From: Tillus elongatus
Taxonomy: Eukaryota > Arthropoda > Insecta > Coleoptera > Cleridae
Assembly (NCBI GenBank): GCA_964006375.1
Contig: OZ023270.1
Span: forward strand, 76,540,391 to 76,604,390
DNA: 64,000 nucleotides
Direction of reading: 5' to 3'
The notes beneath the pieces are model-generated. The model did not search any database and was not told the origin of the DNA. It saw nothing but the letters and a program-made list of their open reading frames with translations. The stretch's first letter is position 1; the number at the start of each line of letters is the position of its first letter. Below are positions 51,495-63,209 of this stretch, piece after piece. The position numbers were made by a program, and so were the translations under genes.

Positions 51495-52205
51495 GACCTC
51501 GATTCGATATATTAAAGGTCAGCTCAGAACTGGCACGGACCGGGGAATTCGACTGACTAATTGTGTGTGTTTGGTTTACTGGCTGTGGCTTTGATCAGCC
51601 ATTAGCACATTATGACCCTCCCCTGATACCCTTTTCTAAAGTCGTTAGATCACCTTTACACTTTTCTTTTTGTATATGAATATACATAGTTAAATTTATT
51701 CTATGCCACTTCTAAATACAAGTATTCATCCTTGATTATATAGGTTTTTTTTAATCTGCTGCAATCTTTTATTTCTCTTAGGACTTTTTTTTATTTCTCT
51801 CTTTTCTTTTTTTTTCTCCTTTTTTTATGTTGCAATCTTTTATTTCTATTATTTTTTTTCTTTTTTTTTTCTCAAGACTTTTTTTTAATATATAAATAAA
51901 TAAATAAAAGGATTGTGAGGAGATGGTTGACTACAAGGATACGTATACGCTACTAGGGCTCTTCAGAGCTTTCAACATCACAGACTGAGCCACTATAAGA
52001 AAGGTGTCAAACACTAGGAAAGACAATAGGAACTCATTAACTATCTAGAGGTAATATTCACTATTAACTAATTACAATTCCACTTTACAGGCTTTACTTA
52101 ATATAAGTATGTCTATTATTATTTGTATTCAATTTAAGAACGGTAGGTTTACTGACTAATTAAAACAAAGCATTCTTTAATGTATTTGAACTGATTGGAC
52201 TTTTC
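51495..52205. repeat. Short dispersed repeat, split by a retroposon
   Basis: The motif GGTCAGCTCAGAACTGGCAC, GGACCGGGG, GACTAATTAAAACAAAGC recurs near 44530-44610 (inverted), 57040-57115 and 57235-57310. Here it is split at 51562/52151 by the insert described next. Confidence 0.75.
51563..52150 (-). mobile_element. 588-bp retroposon with 11-bp TSD
   Basis: ACTGACTAATT at 51552-51562 and 52151-52161 bounds it. On the minus strand the 3' end is AATGTGCTAATGGCTGATCA, AAGCCACAGCCAGTAAACC and AAACACACAC. The block AATGTGCTAATGGC..TGAT...GC.GCAGCCA is also the 3' end of the SINE at 62821-62993. The middle (51740-51900) is a polypurine stretch with a partial duplication. No coding frame; it could be a 5'-truncated LINE or a long SINE. 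Confidence 0.75.
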
Positions 52206-53260
52206 TGGCTAACGAACTTATCCAAACCACTTGCAAAGGGAAGGCAAAATTTCGTTCCATTATTAAGTTTTCTATATGTTTTGAGACTTTTTACGCAAAA
52301 AAAATTCGAAAATATTGTCAACAATATTCGATCCCCACAAATTCAACCGCTAATTTAATTTCAGCGCAGAATACCAGATGTTTGACGAAATTACAATATT
52401 CTAATAAGTAAACCCTAAAACGTTATATTACTCGTGTTTTAACGAAAAAATGTCAATTTTCACAAAATCACCCCTGTTCCTCCCCTACCCGCTGAAGCGA
52501 TTTTATCCAAAAACAGTCCGAACCCTTCGTTTGTCGAGTGCTAACTGTATACCAAATTTGACGACGATATCTCAATTCGTTCTAAAGTTATCGTAGCTAC
52601 AAACAGACAGACATACAGACCGAGAAACCGATAGACCAAAAAAAAATTCGTTCGCAAATCATGTTTTCTATATGTCTTGATACTTTTTACGACGTTTAAG
52701 CGAAAAAAAAATAGAAATTTTTGTCGCCGTTGCGATACTTCCACACGTTGTGATGATGTGGAAATAATTGAAAAATTTGTTGAATACGCCATTATGCCCT
52801 AACTGATTACCGAATCATAAACATTTTTTTTAAGATCCAAATAATAATAATATTTCGAAATGGTAATAACCAATTATATTGCATTTTTGCGCAAAATTTA
52901 TAAAAAGCCACAAAAAAAGCCGCAAAGCGGTTGAAAAAAGTAGCCAGTTATATTGCAAAAGAAACACCGAATATTTCATTCCCTTTAAAAGTTGTGAGAG
53001 GGAAGTTTTCTTCCTGATGGGAATTATTCCACGGCACGCGGTATTTTTAAGCATATCTTGAGTTAAAAAATGATCTAATTATTTTTTCGCGCCTTCTGAT
53101 AAACTGTCTGTCATGAGGAGCACCCCAAGTGTCTCTTATAGTCTAGTACAGTAAAGGGGAAAGCGGCAAAAGGGCTTCAGAGAATTCTCCTCGAGTTTAA
53201 ATTAAAACTCTTCGTAAACGACGTAGTCGTTGCTTTATACATTTTTGGCTAATTAAAAAA
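52206..53260. repeat. Spacer containing a GTCY-rich segment
   Basis: 52430-52760 is the reverse GTCY segment (CCCCTACCCGCTGAAGCGAT, ATACCAAATTTGACGACGAT, AGACAGACATACAGACCG). The rest shows no gene; overlapping short frames at 52830-53061 have no motif. Confidence 0.6.
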
Positions 53261-53261
53261 A

Positions 53262-53698
<437 letters not shown>

Positions 53699-53699
53699 T

Positions 53700-55227
53700 G
53701 TAATGATAGCAAGTAATGTACTCTATATATTTTATTTTTTATTTTTATTTTATTTATTGGTAAAAATCATACAGCATGCTAATACAATAAGTCTAGGACT
53801 TGTGGTGTACATTTGCATAATTTTAAAAGTTACATCTAAAGGAATGTGACAATTATATACCAAATTCGGCAAACTTCAGATTTTGACAAGCCAGGAAAAA
53901 ATAATTTTCAAAAATCACTTTCATTTCTTCCACCTAATGCTTCACCCATTGCCTTTATTTATCATAGATCTGAACCACTTCAATACACCATCGCAACTAT
54001 AACTCAATCTACACATACCATATTGTTTCCAAAATTATCAATTTTGTACAAGACCAAACTGACATTAAACGTCCAAGTAAAATGTATATATTTAATAAAT
54101 TTGATATATTTATTTTTCCTCAGCCTAGCTCATAATGATTGTCGGAACATGGCTCCTCTTTTTTTGCAGGGTGGTTCTGGCTCATATAAAAACTAACAAA
54201 CAATGAGGACTGGGTTATATAAATGATCAAATTATGATTTTAAAACAGAAACTTAATTTATTGCAATGAAATATACTATACTATATTATATACAAAATAG
54301 TATTATCAGGTAGGAAAATTACGATGAGTCTAAAATTCTAATTTTGTTTTTGACATGTACGTCAATTTTCCACTATAATTATTCAAAAGTCAACATTAAA
54401 TTTTAAAAATACGCTTCATGTACTTTCTTTACCAGATTTGCACAATTAGAAAAGCTTCTTTATTTAAATGACACTGAGTTTGATACTTGCAATAAATGCT
54501 CAGCGTACCTTATTGGTTCTTGTATTTCCGCTTAACAAAAGGAGTGCATACTGTGGACACTCACGTTCTCTATCAAGATGGACTCTATCGTTCTCTATCA
54601 GGCTGTCACTTGCCAATGCTTTTTTTTAACTCTCCTCTGACTTTGATATCGAAATTTCAATAAAAAAATATATCCCTTAAACTTCTTGTTATCCAACCCT
54701 TTTTTTGTTGATTATTTCCTCTTGTTGATTCTTCGACGTCTCTCTTTTTTCTTTTTTTTTTAATGCCAACTCCTGAAATTTTGATGTGCCACAATGCCCT
54801 ATGGTTGCGCAAAATCTCTTGCTTGGTGTTGCTTATTTGTCACTTTGGCATTTTATGTCATGTGGTATTTATTGTTGTGACGTCACAACTGAAAAATGAC
54901 GTCACAATGTTCGTTAGTCATCGTTGGTAATCAAATTAGAAGATGTTAATTTACATTTATACATTTACAAATATAACTATTATGATACAATCAATTTTAA
55001 CAGATAGTAATATTACAATACATTGTTTTTATTCATAATTTGATCACTTATCTTAAAAAAATTATGTGTGCATAGAATATACAACAATTTAAATCTAATT
55101 TAGCTGATGGTCTTCGTTTATATACATATCTGACAATTATAGACGCATTCTATTGACAATCAATTTGTAAATTATAGATTTTAACGTTAAATACTACTAT
55201 TTTTGTAATTCAGTTCTTAGATTTTCC

Positions 55228-55230
<3 letters not shown>
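53700..55230. other. Non-repeat stretch, no recognised gene
   Basis: About 1.5 kb without family repeats. The frame 53846-54196 (116 residues) shows no recognisable domain. Two CRE-like palindromes are listed separately. Confidence 0.35.
54878..54904. promoter_or_regulatory. Two full CRE-type palindromes
   Basis: TGACGTCA occurs at 54878-54885 and 54897-54904, 19 bp apart. This is the canonical CREB/ATF site. No TATA box or exon is evident nearby, so a regulatory role is only a possibility. Confidence 0.3.
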
Positions 55231-55231
<1 letters not shown>

Positions 55232-55300
<69 letters not shown>

Positions 55301-55425
55301 ATACATAATAACATATAAAAATTAAACATGAACCCGGATATGGGTTGGTTCTGGGGGTCCTAGTTCAAAATTCAAAAATCGGGATCTCCCCATTAGCGAA
55401 TTTTTTAACAAAAATTCACTAAACA
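55232..55425. repeat. T-family fragment, array and short arm
   Basis: TA array 55232-55297, then CCCGGATATGGGTTGGTTCT and hairpin AGCGAATTTTTTAACAAAAA. Confidence 0.8.
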
Positions 55426-55621
55426 TATCAAATATTTTGTCATAAAAATCCCCTTCTGGACTAGTTTTCTACCAATAGTTGGCAAATTTCAAAAATCGAT
55501 GGTGTGTGTGTGTTATTATTGTTATTAATATTATTGATTTATTTTAGCAGTCAGTTAAATACATCAATCGTTGCATTTGTAAAATAAATATGTAATACAA
55601 GAAATATCACAGATATAAATA

Positions 55622-55727
<106 letters not shown>

Positions 55728-56109
55728 TATGTAAATAATCGCGTTTCATTCTTGATAACGAGAAAGAAAGAAAAAACAATTTACATGTACTTTCTGGACG
55801 GTATCAATTGGAAAGAAGGCATAAAAAGTTATCAACATTCTTCGTACGAATAGTTGGCAATCTTAGTTTTGTTTAAAACACCCTAGCAACTTGCTATGTG
55901 ATCGTAACCGCATGACAAAAAAAGAGTGTATTTTGTGGACCAATGATGGAAACTACTGGTCTTAAGAGAATTCACACTGGATAAGGAAGAACATTCGGAA
56001 TGCCCTGAAAAGGTTAATGTTTGAACTTGAATAGTTGAAAACCATGTCATTCGTACCTTTTTTACTGATGGCAATTTTAATGGAGATTGACCACTGCTCC
56101 AAAATCTGT

Positions 56110-56510
56110 CGTGCCAAATTTGGCACACCTATATCCTGATGGAGGAAACCCAAAAGTTCCAACGGATGTTGTATAGTTCCAGCAGAAAGGAGCACCAGCA
56201 CATTACCAAATCAATGTCCGGCAGCATCTCGATTAAATTTTTACAAATCGGTGGATAGGGAGGCGAGGAAGGTTAGAATTGCCAGCATGATTACCCAATC
56301 TTACGCTGTTAGACTTCTCATGAGGATATGTGCAAGGTGTTGTATACAAAGCCAAACAACGCGATTTAACTGACTTAAAAAGAAGAATAACTATTGCGAT
56401 TAGGTCGGTCATACCTCAGATGTTGTGTAACGTTACAAGACATTTTTATTTACGATTAGGATGCTGTCTTGACGTTAAAGGTATGTATTTTGAACATTTC
56501 CTACTTCAGG
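56110..56510 (+). pseudogene. Mariner-like transposase, C-terminal relic
   Basis: Plus-strand readings in shifted frames include GAPAHYQINVRQHLD around 56190 (second catalytic Asp region degraded), TNRWIGREARKVRIASM, then GVVYKAKQRDLTDLKRRI, TIAIRSVIPQMLCNVTRHFY and LRLGCCLDVKGMYFEHFL (56330-56510). The series 'VY..K..DL.DLK.RI..A..SV.P.ML.NV...F..R...C....G..FEH' is the usual C-terminus of mariner-superfamily transposases in insects. Upstream sequence (55880-56110) is too decayed to read. Confidence 0.75.
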
Positions 56511-57309
56511 ATCGATGTGTTTTGTCCCATTCTCAAGAATGAAACGTGATTAGTTATTAATTGTTCAGTGTGTTTTGGCGAACTTCTTCGATCAGGTGAA
56601 TCTCTTTTTTTTTACTTTCAATTCTTGCAACAAATTTCAAAACCATAGCATTTTTGAACAGAGAATGAAGATATCTTTCCAATGAGGTATCGCAAGCCCG
56701 TACTTTCTATTTGAAATTTTTGGGGTTGTACCTGCTACTAGAATAGTGTTGGATGTAGGGGTGAAGTTTTCACGTAACATGATGTCATGGTTTTGAAGTT
56801 ACATGATGCCATGTTTTAATCTAAAGTTGACGAGTTTCGGGATTTTTATTAAATATGGACAATATTTAACATAATAGCTTTATTCCATTTGTTTTTCCAA
56901 TTATTATTCACTGTACATGGAACGTTTGCAAATTTCATTATAATTTCATTCGGTTAAAAGTCTGGACGCAGCAAGTGCGTTATGGTAGTTAATTTTCATA
57001 AACAACAAACATGCATTATAATTACGTGGTCAAAATTCAATACATTAAAGGTCAGCTCAGAACCGGCATGGACCGCGGGAATCCGATGGTCTAATTAAAA
57101 CAGAGCATTGTTTAATCTATTTGAAATGAGCAGATTTTAATAAAAATTCGCTACCATAACGCACTTGCTGCGTCTAGAATCTCTTTTCTTACAAACATGC
57201 ATTATAATTAACGCGGTGGAAATTAGATACATTAAAAATCAGCTCAGAACTCGCACGGACCGGGGGAATCCGTCTGTCTAATTAAAACAAAGCAATGTTT
57301 AATCTATTT
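56511..57309. repeat. Spacer with H ends and dispersed repeat pieces
   Basis: An H terminus at 56962-56984, an inverted H terminus at 57160-57178, and two copies of the GGTCAGCTCAGAAC repeat (57040-57115, 57235-57310). No gene. Confidence 0.6.
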
Positions 57310-57540
57310 GGACTGGGCAGATTTTCCTGGCTAACGAACTTATCCAAGCCACTTGCAACAGAAAGTTATTCTCAAAATTTGATCGTCATCGGCGCATTAT
57401 ATATATAAACATATAAAGTCTAAAACCGACCTCGGATTTGGGTTCCAGGGGTCCTAAATAGCGATCATTTGTAGAAATTTTTTCAAAATTCAAAAGTCGC
57501 AATCTCCTCGTTAGTGAATTTTTTAAAGAAAATTCACTAA
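57310..57540. repeat. T-family copy with minimal TA core
   Basis: End of long arm (ATTTTCCTGGCTAACGAACT, GATCGTCATCGGCGCATTAT), only four TA units at 57398-57405, then short arm with hairpin AGTGAATTTTTTAAAGAAAA. It shows that the family need not have a long array. Confidence 0.8.
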
Positions 57541-58574
57541 AAAAAAACCACTACAAAAGGAAAGGTGTAAAAAGTTCTGGGAAGCAAATTTCTTTCAGAG
57601 AGTGCCCAAAACCTTTCAAAACCATTCAAATCAGACAAGGCTAAAAAGCTTGGTATTTTCGAAAATACAAACATTATTTTGAGAAAACTAGTTTTATTGA
57701 GTTGACTCACGAACTTATCCAAGCTATTTATAAAAGAAAGGTAATTGTGACATTTCGTCAAAATCTGCCCATTATTCTATAAGTTACTCGTATGATATAC
57801 ACACACACATACACACACACACGTAAACAAGGCTGAAATTGGCGCCGTTTTAGGAGCTCTAATTTACGTATTATGAATTTTTTTTTCTACAAAAATTCAC
57901 TGAAATATAAATAGTGGCAAATGTTTAAAACATATAATTTTGGAAGTGAAAGGAAATGCTCCACATCTCAGACACGTTCTAAATTCAACTCTAGAACCGC
58001 TCTATATAGATAGGGAATACTGTCAAGTGGTTTAAGCGGAGGGTATTTCTTTAAAAGGCTTTTTTCCCCTATCTAATTTTTCCAGCCCCTTTCACGTTTT
58101 TATAAAATCGTTCCTACTTCATTTTGTTGAATTCAGTTTATATTTTACCATTTGCATTTTCTTGATTAGTTATCGATTTATTTCTTATATCGTCTTTTCA
58201 AATGCAAATGTGATGGAATGGACGAACGAATTCGTGATTTTCATTAAATTAGAGACGTTTTATTTTCTAATTGGAATTATGTAAAATAATATCGGCAATC
58301 ACTGGAATATCATTAGCACATTTTCTTCCAGTTTACTCTCTATCTGAGAGATGAAAGTGCAATGTCACATTATTTACGTTCGATTCTTTTAAGCAACAGC
58401 AATGACAAATAAGACAAACTTAGAGTCGTTTTCTACAGTTTTGCAATTTTACAGCTTTGTATTAATTTAGTTCACTCAACGACGTCTTGTGTGTGATGTT
58501 GGTATTTTGGCTGCGGTGTTAAGAACATTCGCGTACGACGCGTTTCACCTTACAATATCGGAATATTCATGTTA
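57541..58574. other. Spacer with a T remnant, no gene
   Basis: 57690-57900 holds a worn T remnant with (CA)n instead of TA. 57900-58574 shows nothing recognised. Confidence 0.4.
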
Positions 58575-58890
58575 TATAGGGTGATTCTTTACGAGTTCCT
58601 ATTAGATGTCTTGGAGAAACTAGACTCATTTGGATTCTAAAAATTTGTAGTATGAGGTTTTACAATATGCCCAATCCATCTAAAATATTTACAACATCCT
58701 CCGACTTCCAGTTATACCGGAAGTCGGACACTAACTCGCTTATTTTAAATGGAACACCTGTATATAATTATAGATTCGGATACAGCTGATCTTAACAATT
58801 CTCCCAATATATGGTTTTGCTATTTTATACTGAGTTCTTCACGAGATATTGCCATTTTTATTACAAAAATATGTCTCTTTCAACACCCTG
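58575..58890. mobile_element. Mariner-type MITE
   Basis: Starts TATAGGGTGATTCTTTACG and ends CAACACCCTGTATCG, inverted mariner-like termini about 315 bp apart. A perfect 10-bp-stem hairpin TCCGACTTCC...GGAAGTCGGA lies inside at about 58698-58727. Confidence 0.6.
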
Positions 58891-58989
58891 TATCGTATTA
58901 ATTAATGCTTATTGGAAGTTCTTTTTTTATGCATAATTTATTTCATTATTGTATACTTTACCTTAGTATACACAGTATTCCAACAAATT

Positions 58990-59556
58990 GATTGTTGTCT
59001 ACAGGGTGATTAAAAACACATATGCATGGATATCTCATTTTTTTCAAATGGATCACCCTGTACCCAATATTATAATGCCATTGGCAAGATCTTTTACTAC
59101 TCTTCGAATTTTGTTTTTAATTCCCTATACCCAAACCATACGGTTTTTGAGATATTCATCTTCGAAATATGCAATATGGGTATGTATTATGATTGCTGTA
59201 GAGTGCCATGGAAAATATCAAACTTGAACAGTAACCAAATTCTCAGCTTGACAGTTATATTTTGAGTTGAGTAATACAACTAAGTGAACGTTACTCCTCT
59301 GCACAAAAATTCAGTTTGATCTCAAAAAAACAATGGCAAGATCTGGATACTCAAATCAGAATTTTATCAATCTGCTACTAATTCACGGAGAATGTCAGCA
59401 AGAAGATGTCGTGTATTTGCAGAACGATATCCAGATTTACCTCCACCTTCCCACAAAACTATTGATGCCGTTATGAGAAACTTACAACATGGATCATTTA
59501 CAGCAAAACATGTCAGAGTAAAATGTGAAGTTGATAATGAAGAGAATGAGGAGCAC
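58990..59556 (+). mobile_element. Mariner-like element, 5' part
   Basis: Termini-like CAGGGTGATTAAAAACAC (59002) and ATCACCCTGTACCC (59052) lead a region ending in a transposase N-terminus. The 3' part is replaced by LINE sequence at 59557. Confidence 0.55.
59332..59556 (+). pseudogene. Mariner-like transposase N-terminal fragment, fused to LINE sequence
   Basis: The start gives MARSGYSNQNFINLLLIHGE. After a shift near 59395 the frame continues RRCRVFAERYPDLPPPSHKT, IDAVMRNLQHGSFTAKHVR. The 'YGECN.NA..A.R.YAERFP..P.P....I...V..L' pattern is the N-terminal helix-turn-helix of this transposase group. The open frame continues without a break into LINE-A C-terminal codons (59557-59826), giving a chance chimera of 144 codons. 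Confidence 0.75.
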
Positions 59557-59881
59557 GGGCACTGCTCAGAGGAGCTTTCTTCCATAGTTCCTCCACCTGC
59601 TGCCCCCAATAGATCTACCAGGGGAACAGAGCGAATGCACCCTTTTCCTGTCCAGGTCACCAGACGTAGAACATCTTGTTATGCCCGCTCTTTTGTCCCG
59701 AGGACTTCCAAGTTGTGGAATTCCTTGCCGGCGCATGTTTTTCCTTCTCCTCCGAACCTCCAAACCTTCAAGTCCAAAATTAACAAGTTGTCTCTTTCCT
59801 CCTTGTCGACACCCACGGTACGATAGTATTTAGGCTGTAAGCCCTTGTGGTGTGTTGTTGAAATAAAATAAAAAAATAAAA
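59557..59881 (+). mobile_element. LINE-A family, 5'-truncated 3' end
   Basis: It encodes HGHCSEELSSIVPPPAAPNR, TSKLWNSLPAHVFPSPPNLQ and TFKSKINKLSLSS up to the stop at 59826, then GTGGTGTGTTGTTGAAATAA and an A-rich tail. This is the best preserved 3' end of the family in the window and the only plus-strand copy. Confidence 0.9.
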
Positions 59882-60756
59882 AAAGCCTTTAAAAAGGAAA
59901 TTTGTGTAACAAATTTCATTAAATTAACTTTGTCATTTTCGGAGATGCAAAAATTTTCCTTAAAAAAATGTAAATTTTTAATTAATGTACCCAAGCTAGA
60001 CATTTCTGAAAATCCCACTGTGACTATCTAGTCATAAACGAGTTAGTGTTATGAAAATTTCATAAATGATTAATTAAACAAAATAAATAACATTACATCC
60101 ATAACATAATAAATAGAGTGGACAATTCAAAATATCACAACTAACAAAATATTTCTAAATTATTTAACATTAAAGAACAAATTTGCGTCAACAACCATCA
60201 AATTGTGCACGGTGACGGACAGATTTTCTATTTAAAACTTAATTGCATATCGAATGTTGTCTATTTGAATCAATTAACCGTGTCCGCCATTGCGGCCTCA
60301 GTTCTAATTGCAATAATTGCAGAATAATTAGTTCCCGTTTATATTTTATTCAGCTTTATTTAATACACCCGCTCTCATGATATGAGAGATGTAATTATTT
60401 TGAAATCATTTCGGAATTGGGAAACAGAAAAACTGCGAGTGCGATATTTGACAGACTAGCCAACTGTTAATATTACTCCTCTAATATAGTTTAATTGGAT
60501 TCATGTGTTGCTAATGTATGAGCTAATGGAAAACGTACTTCAATTTTGTTTAAATGTTTTTAATAATTAACAATTATCAGACTTGTCACTCATGGAAAAT
60601 TATTTGTTTGCTATGAATGCTATGAGTTGAATGTGAAAACAATGTTTTGCCTAGGTGTGACAGTTTCATTTTGATATTAGCAGTGATACCTGGTTTTATT
60701 CTAGAGCCAAGTTGTTTATGTTAGATACATTTCATTTTAGGATTAATAAATAAATA
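59882..60756. other. Repeat-poor stretch, no gene recognised
   Basis: No coding frame. Possibly host intergenic sequence. Confidence 0.3.
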
Positions 60757-61060
60757 TAGGGCGGCGCATTAAAAATGAAACCGACCGATTTGCGTCCAGA
60801 GAAATTTGTATTTTAAGAAACGCTGAAACACCTCAATTTTGATATTGACGGGGAAATGTTTTGACATAAAACTCAACTTTGTCACTTCAACCCCTTAAGG
60901 GTGGTGATAACAACCCTTATATTTTAAATAGGGAACATGGGTCGAGTGTCACATCATTCGAAAGCTCTTTCTTTTCTGAATTCAGCACACAAATTTTTTT
61001 AGAAGTTTTATCAACTCGTTTAAAAATTATTCACAGTTGAAGATGCAAAAACGCATTTCA

Positions 61061-61150
61061 CTCATTCCGATAAGAAATGTGCTGATAGTCAATGTTTTGT
61101 TGGTTTGTAAACAAAAAATTGACTATCAGAACATTTCTTATCGGAATGAG
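61061..61150. repeat. 90-bp palindrome upstream of transposase
   Basis: Arms CTCATTCCGATAAGAAATGT...TGATAGTCAA and the inverted TTGACTATCA...CTTATCGGAATGAG. Same position as in the 31-kb copy, about 75 bp before the start codon. Confidence 0.9.
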
Positions 61151-61223
61151 AGAAATGCGGTTTATTATTTCAGTTTATCGGTCGGTTTGATACTTGATAG
61201 TACTACCGAAAATTAATTTCACA

Positions 61224-62279
61224 ATGGTGTATTCTGTAGAAGAGAGAGTTGAAATAATTACTCTTTTTTTCAAAAACCATGACTGTGCCAACCGTACCGC
61301 AAATTTGTTTAATGAACGACATCCGAACAGACATGTTAACAGAAAATGCATTTTGGAGTTAGTTGCAAAGTTTTGACAAAGTGGTTCAGTAGCCAACAAA
61401 AAACAGGATCCTGAACGTGATTTTCCGGTTAGAAATGAGACTACTCAGATTGAAGTTTTAGGACAAATTGCTGCAGACCCAACTTTGAACAGGAGAAAAT
61501 TGGCAGCAGTCTAAAACATCAAAAGAAGAACTATTCAGCGAATATTGATGCATCATAAATTTCACCGGTATAAAATTCATCTTGTACAACAACTTAATAA
61601 AAATGATTTTGATCGGCGGTTGGAGTTTTGTGAAGTTATGACTGCAGAAATAGCTGATAACGGGACCTTTCTGTTCAATATCTGTTTTTTAGACGAGTGT
61701 ACGTTTTTATTAAACTCTACAGTCAATCGTCATAATTGTCGTTATTAGGCAGATAAGAATCCAGGAAATTTTCACGAAGTCCAGACTCAAACTCCACAGA
61801 AATTGAATGTCTGGACAGGCATTTTTGGAGACTGTTTGATCGGACCAATTTTTCTTGATGGCAATTTGAGTGGCGAAACGTATTTGGAGTTACTAGAAGA
61901 TATCGTTTACCCTCTACTAATTGACATTGTTAAAAATGATGATCGCTATCAAGAAAATCAATTAGTGCTTCAACAAGATGGAGCTCCTCCGCATTTTGCA
62001 CAACGTGTTAGGGAGTTTTTGAACAGACAGTTTCCAGGACAATGGATTAGGCGTAGGGGTGCTATTGAGTGGCCCCCTAGATCACCGGATTTAACTCCTT
62101 TAGACCTCTTTCTATGGGGCCATTTAAAAAGTAGAATTTACGCAACAGAACCGGAGTCTCTGGAAGAATTACGACGACGCATGGTTGAAGAATGGCGTCT
62201 AATAATTCCACAAATGCTCCAGAATGTCAGAGCTCGTTTTGAACAAAATTTGTACTTTTGTATGGAAGCTCGTGGTTAA
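61224..62279 (+). pseudogene. Mariner-superfamily transposase, three in-frame stops
   Basis: One frame of 351 codons holds the whole protein, with stops only near 61374 (TGA), 61513 (TAA) and 61746 (TAG). The N-terminal half has two helix-turn-helix regions (YSVEERVEIITLFFKNHDC; IKRRTIQRILMHHKFH). Catalytic residues are FLDECTFLLN, QQDGAPPHFAQR and RSPDLTPLDLFLWG. Forty-one residues separate the second Asp and the Asp of TPLD, so the signature is DD41D, as described for rosa/VS-like mariner relatives. The C-terminus MLQNVRARFEQNLYFCMEA is typical. The first Asp is intact here but not in the 31-kb copy. Confidence 0.9.
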
Positions 62280-62820
62280 CAATTTGAACACTGAATAAAC
62301 ATTTTTGAACGTTTGGTTTTGTTTTTTTTTTTTTAAGAAAAATTAACTAATTAGTGCATTTGTTATCACAATGAATGAAATACGTTCTTGCAACTCCATC
62401 TGTGAATAATTTTTAAACGAGTTGATAAAACTTCCAAAAAAATTTGTGCGCTGAATTCATAAAAGAAAGAGCTTTCAAATGATGTAACACTCGACCCATG
62501 TTCCCTATTTAAAATATAAGGGTTGTGTTTATGGAACAGGAAGCTATGCATGAGTGTATTATTAGGCGTGAAAATATATTTTTTAATATCATTCAATTTA
62601 TAATTAAAAATTAGTTATAGGAAAAGTCCCTACAACAATTAATGTAATATTTCATGTAGAAGTAGGTCACAGATCTATCATAAACATTTGCATTGAAATA
62701 ATATTACATATTTATCTAAATAATAAACAAGATGGAATTGCAGCGTACAGTACAAGGAATGCTGACTGATGAGGTTGCAATTTATGAAGTATTCAAGGTT
62801 TGACCTTATTTGTGAAGTAT

Positions 62821-62993
62821 TTTTTTAAAAATATTATTGGCTGCGGCATATCAGGCCATTAGCACATTATTTCCAATCATTTAATATTTTTTACAAATTT
62901 TCCAGGCAAAGTCAACTTGGCTCGCCCGGGAATCGAACCCGCGACCTCTCGCTTTGCAGGCTGGCACCTAGCCATATGCGCTACGAGGGCGTC
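62821..62993 (-). mobile_element. tRNA-derived SINE (family S2) with perfect 13-bp TSD
   Basis: Flanks ATTTGTGAAGTAT at 62808-62820 and 62994-63006 are identical. On the minus strand the head CGCCCTCGTAGCGCATATGG contains an A-box-like TAGCGCATATGGCTAG, and the B box GGTTCGATTCC is perfect. Then come AAGTTGACTTTGCC, the 3' block AATGTGCTAATGGCCTGATA, and an A-rich tail. The head is close to a real tRNA (GCGGGTTCGATTCCCGGGCG), so the family may be young. It shares its 3' block with 51563-52150. Confidence 0.9.
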
Positions 62994-63209
62994 ATTTGTG
63001 AAGTATATAAGGTATAGAGATTAGCTGGTGAAGAGTATTTGCGAGCCCGGAAGAGGAAACCTAATTTCTTAGCAGCCGCTTCTGCAATTGATGTGACATG
63101 TTGGTGCCAATTGAGATTTCGATCCACAGAAATTCCAAGAAGTGAAAAGGACTCATTAGTTTGAATAACTTGGTTGTTCATTGTGATGGGTCTAGGGCTG
63201 GTGTATATC

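Larger units (their letters stand above)
60759..62526 (+). mobile_element. Mariner-superfamily element (DD41D type), right end truncated
   Basis: The left end GGGCGGCGCATTAAAAATGA follows TA (60757-60758). The inverted arm extends to about 61060, followed by a 90-bp palindrome at 61061-61150 and the transposase. The right arm (about 62370-62526) stops at AAGGGTTG, about 150 bp short of the expected terminus. It is the sister copy of 31289-33204. Confidence 0.9.

Noticed and set aside
53846..54196. 116-codon host gene
   Set aside because: No recognisable motif and low-complexity AT-rich composition; length is within chance for this composition.
62900..62993. Functional tRNA gene (tRNA-like head with perfect B box)
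   Set aside because: Bounded by a 13-bp target duplication and joined to a SINE 3' block; the tRNA-like part is the SINE head.
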